A DNA stretch of 12,420 nucleotides. Origin: JBFMCC01 sp034435275 (GTDB taxonomy: Bacteria; Chloroflexota; Anaerolineae; Anaerolineales; Villigracilaceae). A program made the position numbers and the translations under genes. Shown here piece after piece: positions 6,399-12,420 of this stretch. The notes beneath the pieces were generated by a model. That model made no database searches. It worked only from the letters and a program-made list of their open reading frames with translations, and was not told where the DNA came from. The DNA lies in NCBI GenBank assembly GCA_034435275.1, contig DAOTXP010000183.1, forward strand, positions 1 to 12,420, read 5' to 3'. The stretch's first letter is position 1, and each line of letters opens with the position of its first letter.

Positions 6399-6848
6399 TC
6401 ATTTTTCCATCGCACTTTGACGAACATCGCGGATGATATCCTCGGTGGAGGCGCCTGGCCCATAAATGCCGGAGACGCCCATCTGCTTCAACTGCGGGAC
6501 ATCCTCGTCCGGGATGATACCGCCGACAAACACGCGCACATCCTCCTGTCCATTGGCCTTGAGCAATTCCATGACGCGCGGGACCAGCGCCATGTGCGCG
6601 CCTGAAAGGACGGACAATCCCACCACGTCCACATCTTCCTGCAGGGCCGCCTCGGCGATCATCTCCGGGGTCTGGCGCAGGCCGGTGTAGATTACTTCCA
6701 TGCCCGCGTCGCGCAGGGCGCGCGCCACCACCTTCGCGCCGCGGTCGTGACCATCCAGGCCGGGTTTGGCCACCAGAACACGGATCTTTCGACTCTTCGA
6801 CTGGCGCGGGGCAGCGCTTTGCTCGGGACGAGTCTTTCGCTCGGTCAT
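6399..6848 (-). CDS. Cobalamin B12-binding subunit/domain protein of methylmalonyl-CoA mutase type
   Basis: This 149-residue protein is a stand-alone B12-binding domain. It has the base-off/His-on motif D-x-H-x-x-G as DGHDRG at 32-37 (H34 should be the cobalt ligand), a VVGLSVLSGAH segment (75-85) and GGIIPDEDVPQLKQMGV (109-125), followed by GPGAST. This pattern fits the small subunit or C-terminal domain of methylmalonyl-CoA mutase and close relatives (isobutyryl-, ethylmalonyl- or 2-hydroxyisobutyryl-CoA mutases). It needs a separate catalytic large subunit, which is not in this window. The first 20 residues are charged and Ser/Gln-rich and probably flexible. GGAGG lies 4 nt before the ATG and a TATAAT box about 30 bp upstream. 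It is the first gene of the operon. Confidence 0.92.
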   Translation of the reverse strand: MTERKTRPEQSAAPRQSKSRKIRVLVAKPGLDGHDRGAKVVARALRDAGMEVIYTGLRQTPEMIAEAALQEDVDVVGLSVLSGAHMALVPRVMELLKANGQEDVRVFVGGIIPDEDVPQLKQMGVSGIYGPGASTEDIIRDVRQSAMEK

Positions 6849-6875
6849 GTTGCCTCCGAATGTAAAATCTTCCTC

Positions 6876-6881
6876 ATTATA
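6876..6881 (-). promoter_or_regulatory. Consensus -10 box for the - strand operon
   Basis: Read on the - strand this is TATAAT, about 28 bp before the ATG of the B12-subunit gene. Transcription would start near 6868-6870, leaving a leader of about 20 nt that contains the GGAGG at 6853-6857. No good -35 match is visible at the usual distance. The assignment rests on the exact -10 match and its position. Confidence 0.5.
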
Positions 6882-7003
6882 CTATGGGGAGAATCGAAAG
6901 CGTTTTGGTAGCCTCAAGAGACCCAGGAAAAATCTTCCGCAATGAGACTGTAATTAATCCCACTTGCATCGCAGCCTTCGAGCAAGTTCTCCTTAAAGAA
7001 TTA

Positions 7004-7012
7004 TGCTATACT
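7004..7012 (+). promoter_or_regulatory. Extended -10 box directly before the divergent + operon
   Basis: TGCTATACT is an extended -10 (TGn-TATACT) ending 6 bp before the ATG at 7019. The expected start of transcription falls at or within a base or two of that ATG, which would make the mRNA leaderless. There is no Shine-Dalgarno before the ATG and no clear -35. The rest of the 170-bp gap between the divergent genes (6849-7018) shows no other structure I can support. Confidence 0.45.
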
Positions 7013-7018
7013 TTGTCC

Positions 7019-7261
7019 ATGCAATCGCCGCGACCACAATGGTCTGAATGGGCCGAGCGACTCCGCCGCCTTGGATTGGATACATTCGCCGCCTGGCTGC
7101 TCGAGGCAGGGTCACCTTTGACCGTGCTGGGGGCACAGGCGCTTTATTTTGGCGCGCCCTTCCTGGGGATGGAACGAAGCGAATCTCTCGCGCGCTTGCT
7201 GGAAGATGAAAACGAAACGCGCGCCTTTACCACTTTCCTGCGCGGAGGAAGAGACGCATGA
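7019..7261 (+). CDS. Small protein of unknown function, first gene of the membrane cassette
   Basis: This 80-residue product begins MQSPRPQWSEWAERLRRLG. It has a basic amphipathic stretch, a mildly hydrophobic middle (AAWLLEAGSPLTVLGAQALYFGAPFLG, about 24-50) and an acidic/basic tail. It has no motif that I recognise. The middle may be a peripheral membrane helix rather than a full transmembrane segment. The frame is open back to an ATG at 6884, but that start would cross the promoter region of the divergent operon, so the ATG at 7019 immediately after the extended -10 is preferred. The stop overlaps the next gene's ATG (ATGA at 7258-7261), which ties it to the membrane-protein genes downstream. 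Confidence 0.6.
   Translation: MQSPRPQWSEWAERLRRLGLDTFAAWLLEAGSPLTVLGAQALYFGAPFLGMERSESLARLLEDENETRAFTTFLRGGRDA
7244..7250 (+). promoter_or_regulatory. Shine-Dalgarno for the DUF6754-like gene
   Basis: GGAGGAA lies 7 nt before the ATG at 7258, inside the 3' end of the 80-aa gene. It supports efficient re-initiation at the ATGA overlap. Confidence 0.6.
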
Positions 7262-7995
7262 GCGCGCTGGCCGGGTTCGGCATTGTCCTGCTGGCGGCGC
7301 TCCTCATGCTGGCCATGACTCTCATTCGGCGCAAATCGCCGCCAGTCTTCCGCGAAATCGCGGCGTTCACACGCCTGCGCCGCGCCGCGGGACTCGCAGT
7401 GGAGGATGGGACGCGCCTGCACATCTCGCTTGGCCGCGGCGGACTGCAATCGGCGCGCGGCGCTTCGGCGCTGGCCGGGCTGGCTCTCCTGCGTCGCCTG
7501 GCGGAACAGGCCTCCGGCAGTGACCGTCCACCGGTGGTCACAAGCGGGGACGCGACTCTTGCATATCTATCACAAGATACCCTCGAATCGGCCTATAAGG
7601 CCGCAGGCGCGGTGGAACTCTTTCGGGCGGAGACCGGCCGGTTGTCCGGCTTGACCGCGTTTTCCTACGCGGCCGGGGTAATACCGGTGGTGCGCGATGA
7701 AAATGTCTCGGCCAGCGTCCTGATCGGCCACTTCGGTCCCGAGGCCGCTTTATTGACCGAATCCGCCGAGCGCGAAAACGCATTCGTCCTGGCCGCCGCC
7801 GATGAACCCGCTACGCAGTCCATTCTGTTCGCCTCGGTCCAGGACCCGTTGATTGGCGAGGAACTTTACGCGGCCGCGGCCTACGCCGGCGACGCGGCCC
7901 ACGCCGCCGGCCTGCAAACGCAGGACATTCTGCGCTGGTTGATCATTCTGGCTCTATTGGCCGGCGCGGCCATAAAACTGGCAGGTCTGCTGTGA
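7258..7995 (+). CDS. Membrane protein, probably DUF6754 family
   Basis: This 245-residue protein has an N-terminal hydrophobic helix (4-22) followed by IRRK, and a second helix at the very C-terminus (about 226-244). Between them is a soluble domain of about 200 residues with distinctive runs: TRLRRAAGLAVEDGTRLHIS (38-57), VVTSGDATLAYLSQDTL (93-109), FSYAAGVIPVVRDENVSAS (135-153), IGHFGPEAALL (156-166) and QDPLIGEELYAA (195-206). I remember this pattern from proteins annotated DUF6754 in Chloroflexota. The family has no known function. The positive charges after helix 1 suggest the central domain is cytoplasmic. The gene overlaps both neighbours by 4 bp, so it belongs to this cassette. The family name is from memory and needs a profile search. 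Confidence 0.7.
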   Translation: MSALAGFGIVLLAALLMLAMTLIRRKSPPVFREIAAFTRLRRAAGLAVEDGTRLHISLGRGGLQSARGASALAGLALLRRLAEQASGSDRPPVVTSGDATLAYLSQDTLESAYKAAGAVELFRAETGRLSGLTAFSYAAGVIPVVRDENVSASVLIGHFGPEAALLTESAERENAFVLAAADEPATQSILFASVQDPLIGEELYAAAAYAGDAAHAAGLQTQDILRWLIILALLAGAAIKLAGLL

Positions 7996-8609
7996 ACCGC
8001 CCGTTCGCCACCGCCATTGCCATTGCTGTTGGTTCGATTGTACTACTCGGCTACTTCCTGCCGATCCCGGTTCTTTCGGTTCTGCGGCTGGAACTGGTTC
8101 AGTGGGCCATCCTCCTGGCAGGGATTGCCGCGCTGGTCGGCATATTTAATTTGATCTCCGTCCATTGGCAGAAAATTCGCCGCCGCGAGAAAGGCAGTTT
8201 CTACAGCGCGGTGCTGCTGTTGACGATGTTTGTCACACTGGCCCTTGGTCTTCTGCTCGGTCCAACGCATTCACTGATGCAAGCCCTTGTGGAATCGGTC
8301 GTCATCCCGGTGGAAGCATCGCTCATGGCCCTGCTGGCCGTCACGCTCGTCTATGCCAGCATTCGCCTCTTCCGCCGCCGCGCTGACCTGATGACAATCG
8401 TATTCCTGCTCACCTTGTTATTGATCCTGTTTCTGTCAACGCCGATTCCTGCCGGCAGTCTATCCGGTCTCGCGGATTTGGCGCGTTCCGTGGTCAGCAT
8501 ACCGGCCGCGGGCGGGGCGCGCGGTATCCTGCTGGGCGTCGCGCTCGGCGCGCTGGTCACCGGCCTGCGGGTCCTCTTCGGCATGGACCGTCCATACGGG
8601 GGTAAGTGA
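7992..8609 (+). CDS. Six-TM membrane protein of unknown function
   Basis: The 205-residue product starts at GTG (7992), which overlaps the previous stop as GTGA. AGGT precedes it by a few bases. Hydrophobic segments lie at about 5-24, 35-56, 70-90, 104-126, 134-150 and 176-194. Basic clusters KIRRREKG (61-68) and RLFRRRAD (125-132) mark cytoplasmic loops between TM2/TM3 and TM4/TM5, which puts both ends in the cytoplasm. No transporter, channel or enzyme motif is recognisable. Its size and topology resemble the product at 10912-11583, and the two flank the zinc-ribbon protein. It may be an integral scaffold partner of that protein, but this is inference from context only. Confidence 0.75.
   Translation: MNRPFATAIAIAVGSIVLLGYFLPIPVLSVLRLELVQWAILLAGIAALVGIFNLISVHWQKIRRREKGSFYSAVLLLTMFVTLALGLLLGPTHSLMQALVESVVIPVEASLMALLAVTLVYASIRLFRRRADLMTIVFLLTLLLILFLSTPIPAGSLSGLADLARSVVSIPAAGGARGILLGVALGALVTGLRVLFGMDRPYGGK
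8598..8603 (+). promoter_or_regulatory. Shine-Dalgarno deciding the start of the zinc-ribbon gene
   Basis: GGGGGT is 5 nt from the ATG at 8609 but only 2 nt from the in-frame GTG at 8606, so the ATG is the better start. The upstream stop TGA (8607-8609) overlaps it by one base. Confidence 0.5.
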
Positions 8610-10909
8610 TGGCCGAGATCCAGTGCCGCAACTGCGGCAAACTCAACCCGCCCGAACTGATTAAGTGCCAGTTCTGCCAACTGCCGCTTCAGGCCATGGA
8701 CGATGAAGACGAGACCATCCGCCCCGGCCAGATCCCGACCAAAAGAGTTACCGCGGAACTCGAGCCGATCCTGCCTCAGTGGCTGCGCGAGGCGCGCGAG
8801 AAATCCCGCAAGGCCGCCGAAGAGGAGGCCGCTCGCCAGGCCGCGGAGGCCGCGCAGGCCGCCGACCGCGAACAGCCTCCCGATCTATTGGCCGGACTGG
8901 AAGCCCAGTCGCGCGGCGACGAGGAAGATGAAGTTCCCGACTGGCTGGCCGGAATGCAGGGCGGTTCGCCCAGGGCCTCTGAACGGATAGAGACCTATCC
9001 GCGCCGCCAGGAGATTCGCTGGGAAGAAGAGACTGCCGAAGCGGAACCCGAAGAAGAAATGGGCGGGTTGGTCAACGCTCCTCAAAACGAGGTCACCTTC
9101 GACGAAAGCGGCTTGCCATCATGGATCACCGGCGGCCCGGCCGAAAAAGAGGAAGCACCCGCTCCCGCTCCAGATGAGGAGCCGGTCTCTCCATTCGACA
9201 CCGGCTCCTTCCGCCCGAACACCGGCGAGCTGGCTGACTTTCTGCCGGAGGACATCGCACCACCCTCCGCGCCCGCCCCGTCCGCCGCTCCCGGCAGCAA
9301 CCTGCCGGATTGGCTTTCCAACCTACCTCCCATCTCCGACCAACCCGGCGGCGGGACTCCTGCATTGGTGGATACCGGCTCGCTTGACTTGGGCCCCAAG
9401 CCGACGGGAGACCTGCCCGATTGGATGGCCAACCTCGACTCGGCCTTCGCGTCGTCAGAACCCGCGCCGGAGTCCCCAAGTAAACCAGACGCATTTAAAC
9501 TGCCCGCCGACCTGCCGGATTGGATGAAATCCGCGGGCGGCGCAGACGAAAGTAAACCTGTCCAGGAAGAGCGGGGCGCGTTTCTCTCGCCCCTACCCCC
9601 GTCCGAAGAAATATCCCAGCCTCCCCCCATCTCGAGTTCACCCGCGTTCTTCCCCGGCATGGAGCCGGTGAGCGAGGACGAGGTCAGTGAACTCTTCGCC
9701 GCCGAGTTGCCGGAATGGCTCGCGAACGTGGCTCCGGCCGAGCCGAAACGCGAGCCGCAAGCCGCGGATGCGTCCATTTCGCCGGGCGACCTGCCTTCCT
9801 GGGTGCAGGCCATGCGCCCGGTCGAGTCGGTCCTGCCGGAGGCACAGGCCGCGCCGACCACACCCGCGGGTCCGGCTGAGCAACAGGGGCCTCTGGCCGG
9901 ACTGAGCGGCGTCCTGCCCATCCTGCCCGGCCTCGGTCCTTCCAGGCGGCCGACTGCTTATTCGAACATGTTGCAGGCCAGTGAGGACCAGCAATCCAAC
10001 GCCGCCCTGCTGGAAAAGTTACTCGCATCGGAAACCGAGCCTGAACCGCTGGCCTCTTCATCCTCCACTCTGCTTTCGCAACGCGTCCTGCGCTGGACCA
10101 TCACGATCATCCTGCTCCTGCTCGTGATAGTGATCTCTCTATCCGGCAGTCAGGTCACCCCCCTGCCCATCCTGCCCGCTGAGACGTTTGCCGCCATCAA
10201 CGCGGTCAATGGGATTCCCAACGACTCGCCGATTCTGATCGTCTTCGACTACGAGCCTTCTCTCTCCGGAGAAGTGGAGGCGGCGGCCGCTTCGCTGGTG
10301 GACAACCTGATCCTGCTCCGCCACCCGCGCCTGACCCTGCTCTCCACTTCGCTGAACGGACCAGCGCTCGCCGAGCATTTCATGGCAACCACGCAATCCC
10401 AACACGCCTACCTGGCTGGGACAAATTATGTGAATCTGGGTTACCTGCCCGGAGGCACGGCCGGTGTGCTCGGCTTTGCAGAAGCCCCGCGTGTCATCAT
10501 GCCGCGTTCCATCAATGGAACATCGGTCTGGAGTCTGCCGCCCGGGCTGAATATCAAGACCATCGCGGATTACGCCGCGGTCATCGTATTGACCGATCAG
10601 GCCGAGACCGCCCGCGTTTGGATCGAGCAGGCCGGGCCGCTCATGAACGGCAGGCCCATGTTGATGGTGACCAGCGCGCAGGCCGGTCCGATGCTCCAAC
10701 CCTACGTGCTCTCCGGTCAGTTGGCGGGAATGGTTTCCGGACTGGCCGGTGGCGCCTCGGTGGAGCAAGCAGCCGTTCGTCCGGGACTGAGCCGCCAATA
10801 CTGGGATGCCTTCGGCCTGACGATGTTGATCGTCGTTTTGATGATCTTTATCGGCTCGGCCTGGAGTCTGGTCGTCGGGATGCGGGATCGTTCGAGGGGT
10901 GAGGCGTAG
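8609..10909 (+). CDS. Zinc-ribbon protein with eight LPxWL-like motifs, two TM segments and an outside domain; function unknown
   Basis: This 766-residue protein has five regions. First is a zinc ribbon with C6, C9, C20 and C23. Second is a long acidic, Pro/Ala-rich, probably disordered region (30-480) holding eight short motifs of pattern [LV]-P-x-W-[LMIV] at 55, 109, 169, 232, 269, 302, 367 and 395. Third is a membrane helix (about 494-511) preceded by QRVLRW. Fourth is a region of about 220 residues (512-731) beginning near PILIVFDYEPSLSGE, with alternating strands and helices. Fifth is a second membrane helix (733-752) followed by RDRSRG. The positive-inside rule puts the ribbon, motif region and C-terminus in the cytoplasm and the 220-residue domain outside. 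The repeated motifs look like docking sites for a multivalent partner. No enzyme motif is visible. Its neighbours on both sides are six-TM proteins. Confidence 0.8.
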   Translation: MAEIQCRNCGKLNPPELIKCQFCQLPLQAMDDEDETIRPGQIPTKRVTAELEPILPQWLREAREKSRKAAEEEAARQAAEAAQAADREQPPDLLAGLEAQSRGDEEDEVPDWLAGMQGGSPRASERIETYPRRQEIRWEEETAEAEPEEEMGGLVNAPQNEVTFDESGLPSWITGGPAEKEEAPAPAPDEEPVSPFDTGSFRPNTGELADFLPEDIAPPSAPAPSAAPGSNLPDWLSNLPPISDQPGGGTPALVDTGSLDLGPKPTGDLPDWMANLDSAFASSEPAPESPSKPDAFKLPADLPDWMKSAGGADESKPVQEERGAFLSPLPPSEEISQPPPISSSPAFFPGMEPVSEDEVSELFAAELPEWLANVAPAEPKREPQAADASISPGDLPSWVQAMRPVESVLPEAQAAPTTPAGPAEQQGPLAGLSGVLPILPGLGPSRRPTAYSNMLQASEDQQSNAALLEKLLASETEPEPLASSSSTLLSQRVLRWTITIILLLLVIVISLSGSQVTPLPILPAETFAAINAVNGIPNDSPILIVFDYEPSLSGEVEAAAASLVDNLILLRHPRLTLLSTSLNGPALAEHFMATTQSQHAYLAGTNYVNLGYLPGGTAGVLGFAEAPRVIMPRSINGTSVWSLPPGLNIKTIADYAAVIVLTDQAETARVWIEQAGPLMNGRPMLMVTSAQAGPMLQPYVLSGQLAGMVSGLAGGASVEQAAVRPGLSRQYWDAFGLTMLIVVLMIFIGSAWSLVVGMRDRSRGEA
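8771..9805 (+). repeat. Eight dispersed LPxWL-type peptide motifs
   Basis: The motifs in order are LPQWL, VPDWL, LPSWI, LPDWL, LPDWM, LPDWM, LPEWL and LPSWV, spaced 28 to 65 residues apart within a low-complexity acidic and proline-rich background. Tryptophan is otherwise rare in this region, so the motifs appear to be the selected part. Two lie near a shared DTGS...TG[ED]L element at 9197-9421. The repeats are at protein level, with no long DNA identity between copies. Confidence 0.8.
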
Positions 10910-10911
10910 CC

Positions 10912-11583
10912 ATGCAACAGATTGCCTCCGCCTTTATCGGCTTCATCCTGACCGTGATGGTATTGAGTTATTTGATCGGCGATAATCCGCTGTTCCGCCT
11001 GGCGATTTATGTCTTTGTGGGCGCGGCGGCGGGGTACGCGGTTTCGGTGGTCGTTTACCAGGTGATCTGGCCGAATCTGATCGGCCCGCTTGCCACCGCC
11101 ACCATGGCCGAGCGCGTCCTGCTGGTCGTCCCGCTCCTGCTGGGACTGCTTCTGCTCGCGCGCATCTCGCCCCAACTGGCGCGGTTGAGCTCGCCGACCA
11201 TGGGCTATCTGGCCGGCGTGGCCGCGGCAGTGGCAGTAGGCGGCGCAGTGCTCGGCACGCTCACACCGCAGATCGCCGCGGCCGCCCAGCCTTTCGATCT
11301 GGCTGACGCGGCCGCCCGCGGTCTGAACCCGCTGGGACGGATTGTCGTCGGCGTCGTCACGTTGACTGCGACCATCACCACCCTGATCTATTTCAACTTT
11401 GGGGCACGCCGCGCCGCCGATGGGACAGTACGCCGCAACGGATTGTTCGAATTGCTGGCCCGCGTCGGTCAGATTTTTATTGCCATCACTTTCGGCGTGT
11501 TATTCGCCGGGGTCTACTCCGCCGCGCTGACCGCGTTGATCGAACGCGTCCACGCGCTCCTGAATTTTTTCGGCCTGTTCTAG
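10912..11583 (+). CDS. Six-TM membrane protein of unknown function
   Basis: This 223-residue hydrophobic protein follows the zinc-ribbon gene by 2 bp, with GGGGTGAGG at 10895-10903 as a likely ribosome binding site. Hydrophobic segments lie at about 6-24, 29-51, 66-84, 95-115, 143-163 and 190-212. The basic loop GARRAADGTVRRNG between TM5 and TM6 is probably cytoplasmic. A loop of about 25 residues (118-142, with TPQIAAAAQPFDLADAA) separates TM4 from TM5. No named family or catalytic motif is recognisable. The tight spacing makes it a likely partner of the zinc-ribbon protein. It is similar in size and helix count to the other six-TM product of the operon, but I do not see clear sequence similarity between them. 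Confidence 0.75.
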   Translation: MQQIASAFIGFILTVMVLSYLIGDNPLFRLAIYVFVGAAAGYAVSVVVYQVIWPNLIGPLATATMAERVLLVVPLLLGLLLLARISPQLARLSSPTMGYLAGVAAAVAVGGAVLGTLTPQIAAAAQPFDLADAAARGLNPLGRIVVGVVTLTATITTLIYFNFGARRAADGTVRRNGLFELLARVGQIFIAITFGVLFAGVYSAALTALIERVHALLNFFGLF

Positions 11584-11606
11584 CGAGGCCGCGATGACAA
11601 GAACCA

Positions 11607-12420
11607 ATGCCTACTTCGCTGGTTGAAACCAACTCCCTCCTGGCTGTGAATGTCGGCGCGTCCGCGACTCGCGCCGTGCTTTTCGACGTGGTGGAGGGCA
11701 AATATCGCTTCATCGCGGTCGGGCAGGCGCCGTCCACGGCCGAGGCGCCGTTCAAGGATATCGGCTTGGGCGTGCGCGCCGCCATCGAACATCTGCAAAC
11801 CGTGACCGGGCGAATCTTCCTTGGCCCGGAACACAACCTGATCACGCCCACGCAGGCCAACGGCAACGGCGTGGACATGTTTGCCGCTACGCTCTCCGCG
11901 GGCCCAACACTGAAGACCGCCATCGCAGGCCTGCTCTCCGATGTTTCCGTCCAGTCCGCCCGGCGGCTGGCCGAGACGACCTATGCCCGCGTCGTCGAAA
12001 CCTTCGGCCTGCACGACCACCGCAAGCCCGAAGAGCAGATAGACAGCCTGCTGCGCGTCCGCCCGGACCTGGTCATTTTGACCGGCGGGACGGACGGCGG
12101 TGCCTCGCGTGCTGTGCAAAAAATTCTAGAAACGGTGGGGCTGGCCTGCTATCTTTTGCCATCCGATAAACGTCCAGCCGTGCTCTTCGCCGGGAACCAG
12201 AACATGACCGACGAGGTGCAAACCCTGTTGGGTAAGCTGACACCGGCCCTGCATTTCAGCCCGAACATCCGCCCTTCGCTCGAAACCGAAGACCTCGACC
12301 CGGCCATGCACGAACTGGCGCAGGTGTTTGCAGTCATCCGCAGGCGACAGGTGAAGGGCGTGGACGAACTCGAGACCTGGTCCAGCGGACACATCCTGCC
12401 GACCGCCTACGGGCTGGGAC
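11607..12420 (+). CDS. MutL/GlmL-family ASKHA protein, N-terminal part (3'-partial)
   Basis: The frame is open from ATG 11607 to the window end (271 codons). An in-frame stop at 11595 limits the start. The product begins with an actin/Hsp70-like phosphate-1 strand-loop, SLLAVNVGASATRAVLFDVV (10-29), and has LVILTGGTDGGAS (155-167) plus a VLFAGNQNMTDEV strand (192-204). This is the pattern of the GlmL/MutL family encoded with glutamate mutase in clostridia and thought to act as a chaperone-like ATPase for B12 mutases. It is unrelated to DNA-repair MutL. The usual Asp of the phosphate-1 motif is Asn15 here. The gene lies 23 bp after the six-TM gene, with no strong ribosome binding site. The rest of the protein, probably several hundred residues, is outside the window. 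Confidence 0.8.
   Translation, partial: MPTSLVETNSLLAVNVGASATRAVLFDVVEGKYRFIAVGQAPSTAEAPFKDIGLGVRAAIEHLQTVTGRIFLGPEHNLITPTQANGNGVDMFAATLSAGPTLKTAIAGLLSDVSVQSARRLAETTYARVVETFGLHDHRKPEEQIDSLLRVRPDLVILTGGTDGGASRAVQKILETVGLACYLLPSDKRPAVLFAGNQNMTDEVQTLLGKLTPALHFSPNIRPSLETEDLDPAMHELAQVFAVIRRRQVKGVDELETWSSGHILPTAYGLG

Noticed and set aside
6884..7018. Upstream extension of the 80-aa protein to an ATG at 6884
   Set aside because: It would begin 3 bp from the -10 box of the divergent operon and include the extended -10 at 7004-7012. The extra 45 residues have no family-like features.
9082..9921. - strand open frame of about 279 codons
   Set aside because: It is antisense to the LPxWL region and is Ser/Gly/Pro-rich because it mirrors the biased composition of the real gene.
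10139..10798. - strand open frame of about 219 codons
   Set aside because: It lies antisense to the outside domain of the zinc-ribbon protein, whose frame is continuous with flanking membrane helices.
11580..12119. - strand open frame of about 179 codons at the window end
   Set aside because: It overlaps the MutL/GlmL frame, which has recognisable nucleotide-binding motifs and runs open to the window edge.
11607..12420. DNA mismatch-repair MutL
   Set aside because: The name is shared, but the sequence has an ASKHA phosphate-1 loop and a GGTDGG segment, not the GHKL ATPase motifs of mismatch-repair MutL.
1..12420. CRISPR arrays, tRNA or rRNA genes
   Set aside because: I read for regularly spaced identical repeats and for conserved RNA gene segments and saw none.

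Overview
The window looks like chromosome from a GC-rich, compactly organised bacterium, most likely a member of the Chloroflexota (class Anaerolineae). That assignment is inferred from protein resemblance: a MutL/GlmL-type ASKHA protein next to a DUF6754-like membrane protein, a zinc-ribbon protein carrying LPxWL motifs, and an adenosylcobalamin mutase accessory set. No rRNA or tRNA is present to confirm it. Most adjacent genes overlap by 4 bp (ATGA or GTGA), so the window reads as three transcription units.

Region 1 (1-2164, + strand): the tail of an IS-type transposase ends at 114. An AT-richer spacer with an imperfect 29-bp inverted repeat follows. Then come two tandem single-domain chromate (CHR) transporter proteins overlapping by 4 bp, and a two-domain universal stress protein. 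A strong hairpin terminator (2170-2197) separates this unit from the convergent one.

Region 2 (6848 down to 2210, - strand): a six-gene operon reading, in transcription order, cobalamin-binding mutase small subunit, MeaB GTPase, RimJ/RimL-type GNAT acetyltransferase, ribose-phosphate pyrophosphokinase, formamidopyrimidine-DNA glycosylase, and a membrane-anchored coiled-coil protein of unknown function. The first two genes belong to adenosylcobalamin mutase (methylmalonyl-CoA mutase type) function and maintenance. The mutase large subunit is not in the window. A consensus TATAAT lies upstream of the first gene.

Region 3 (7019-12420, + strand, divergent from region 2): an 80-aa protein, a DUF6754-like protein with a membrane segment at each end, a six-TM protein, a 766-aa protein (cytoplasmic zinc ribbon, eight LPxWL-like motifs, two TM segments, an outside domain), a second six-TM protein, and the N-terminal 271 residues of a MutL/GlmL protein that runs off the window. 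Short overlaps and gaps suggest co-expression. The four central products look like an uncharacterised membrane assembly, which is the best candidate here for an undescribed system. The divergent pairing of a MutL-ended unit with a MeaB/B12-subunit unit hints at a shared adenosylcobalamin link, but this is inference.
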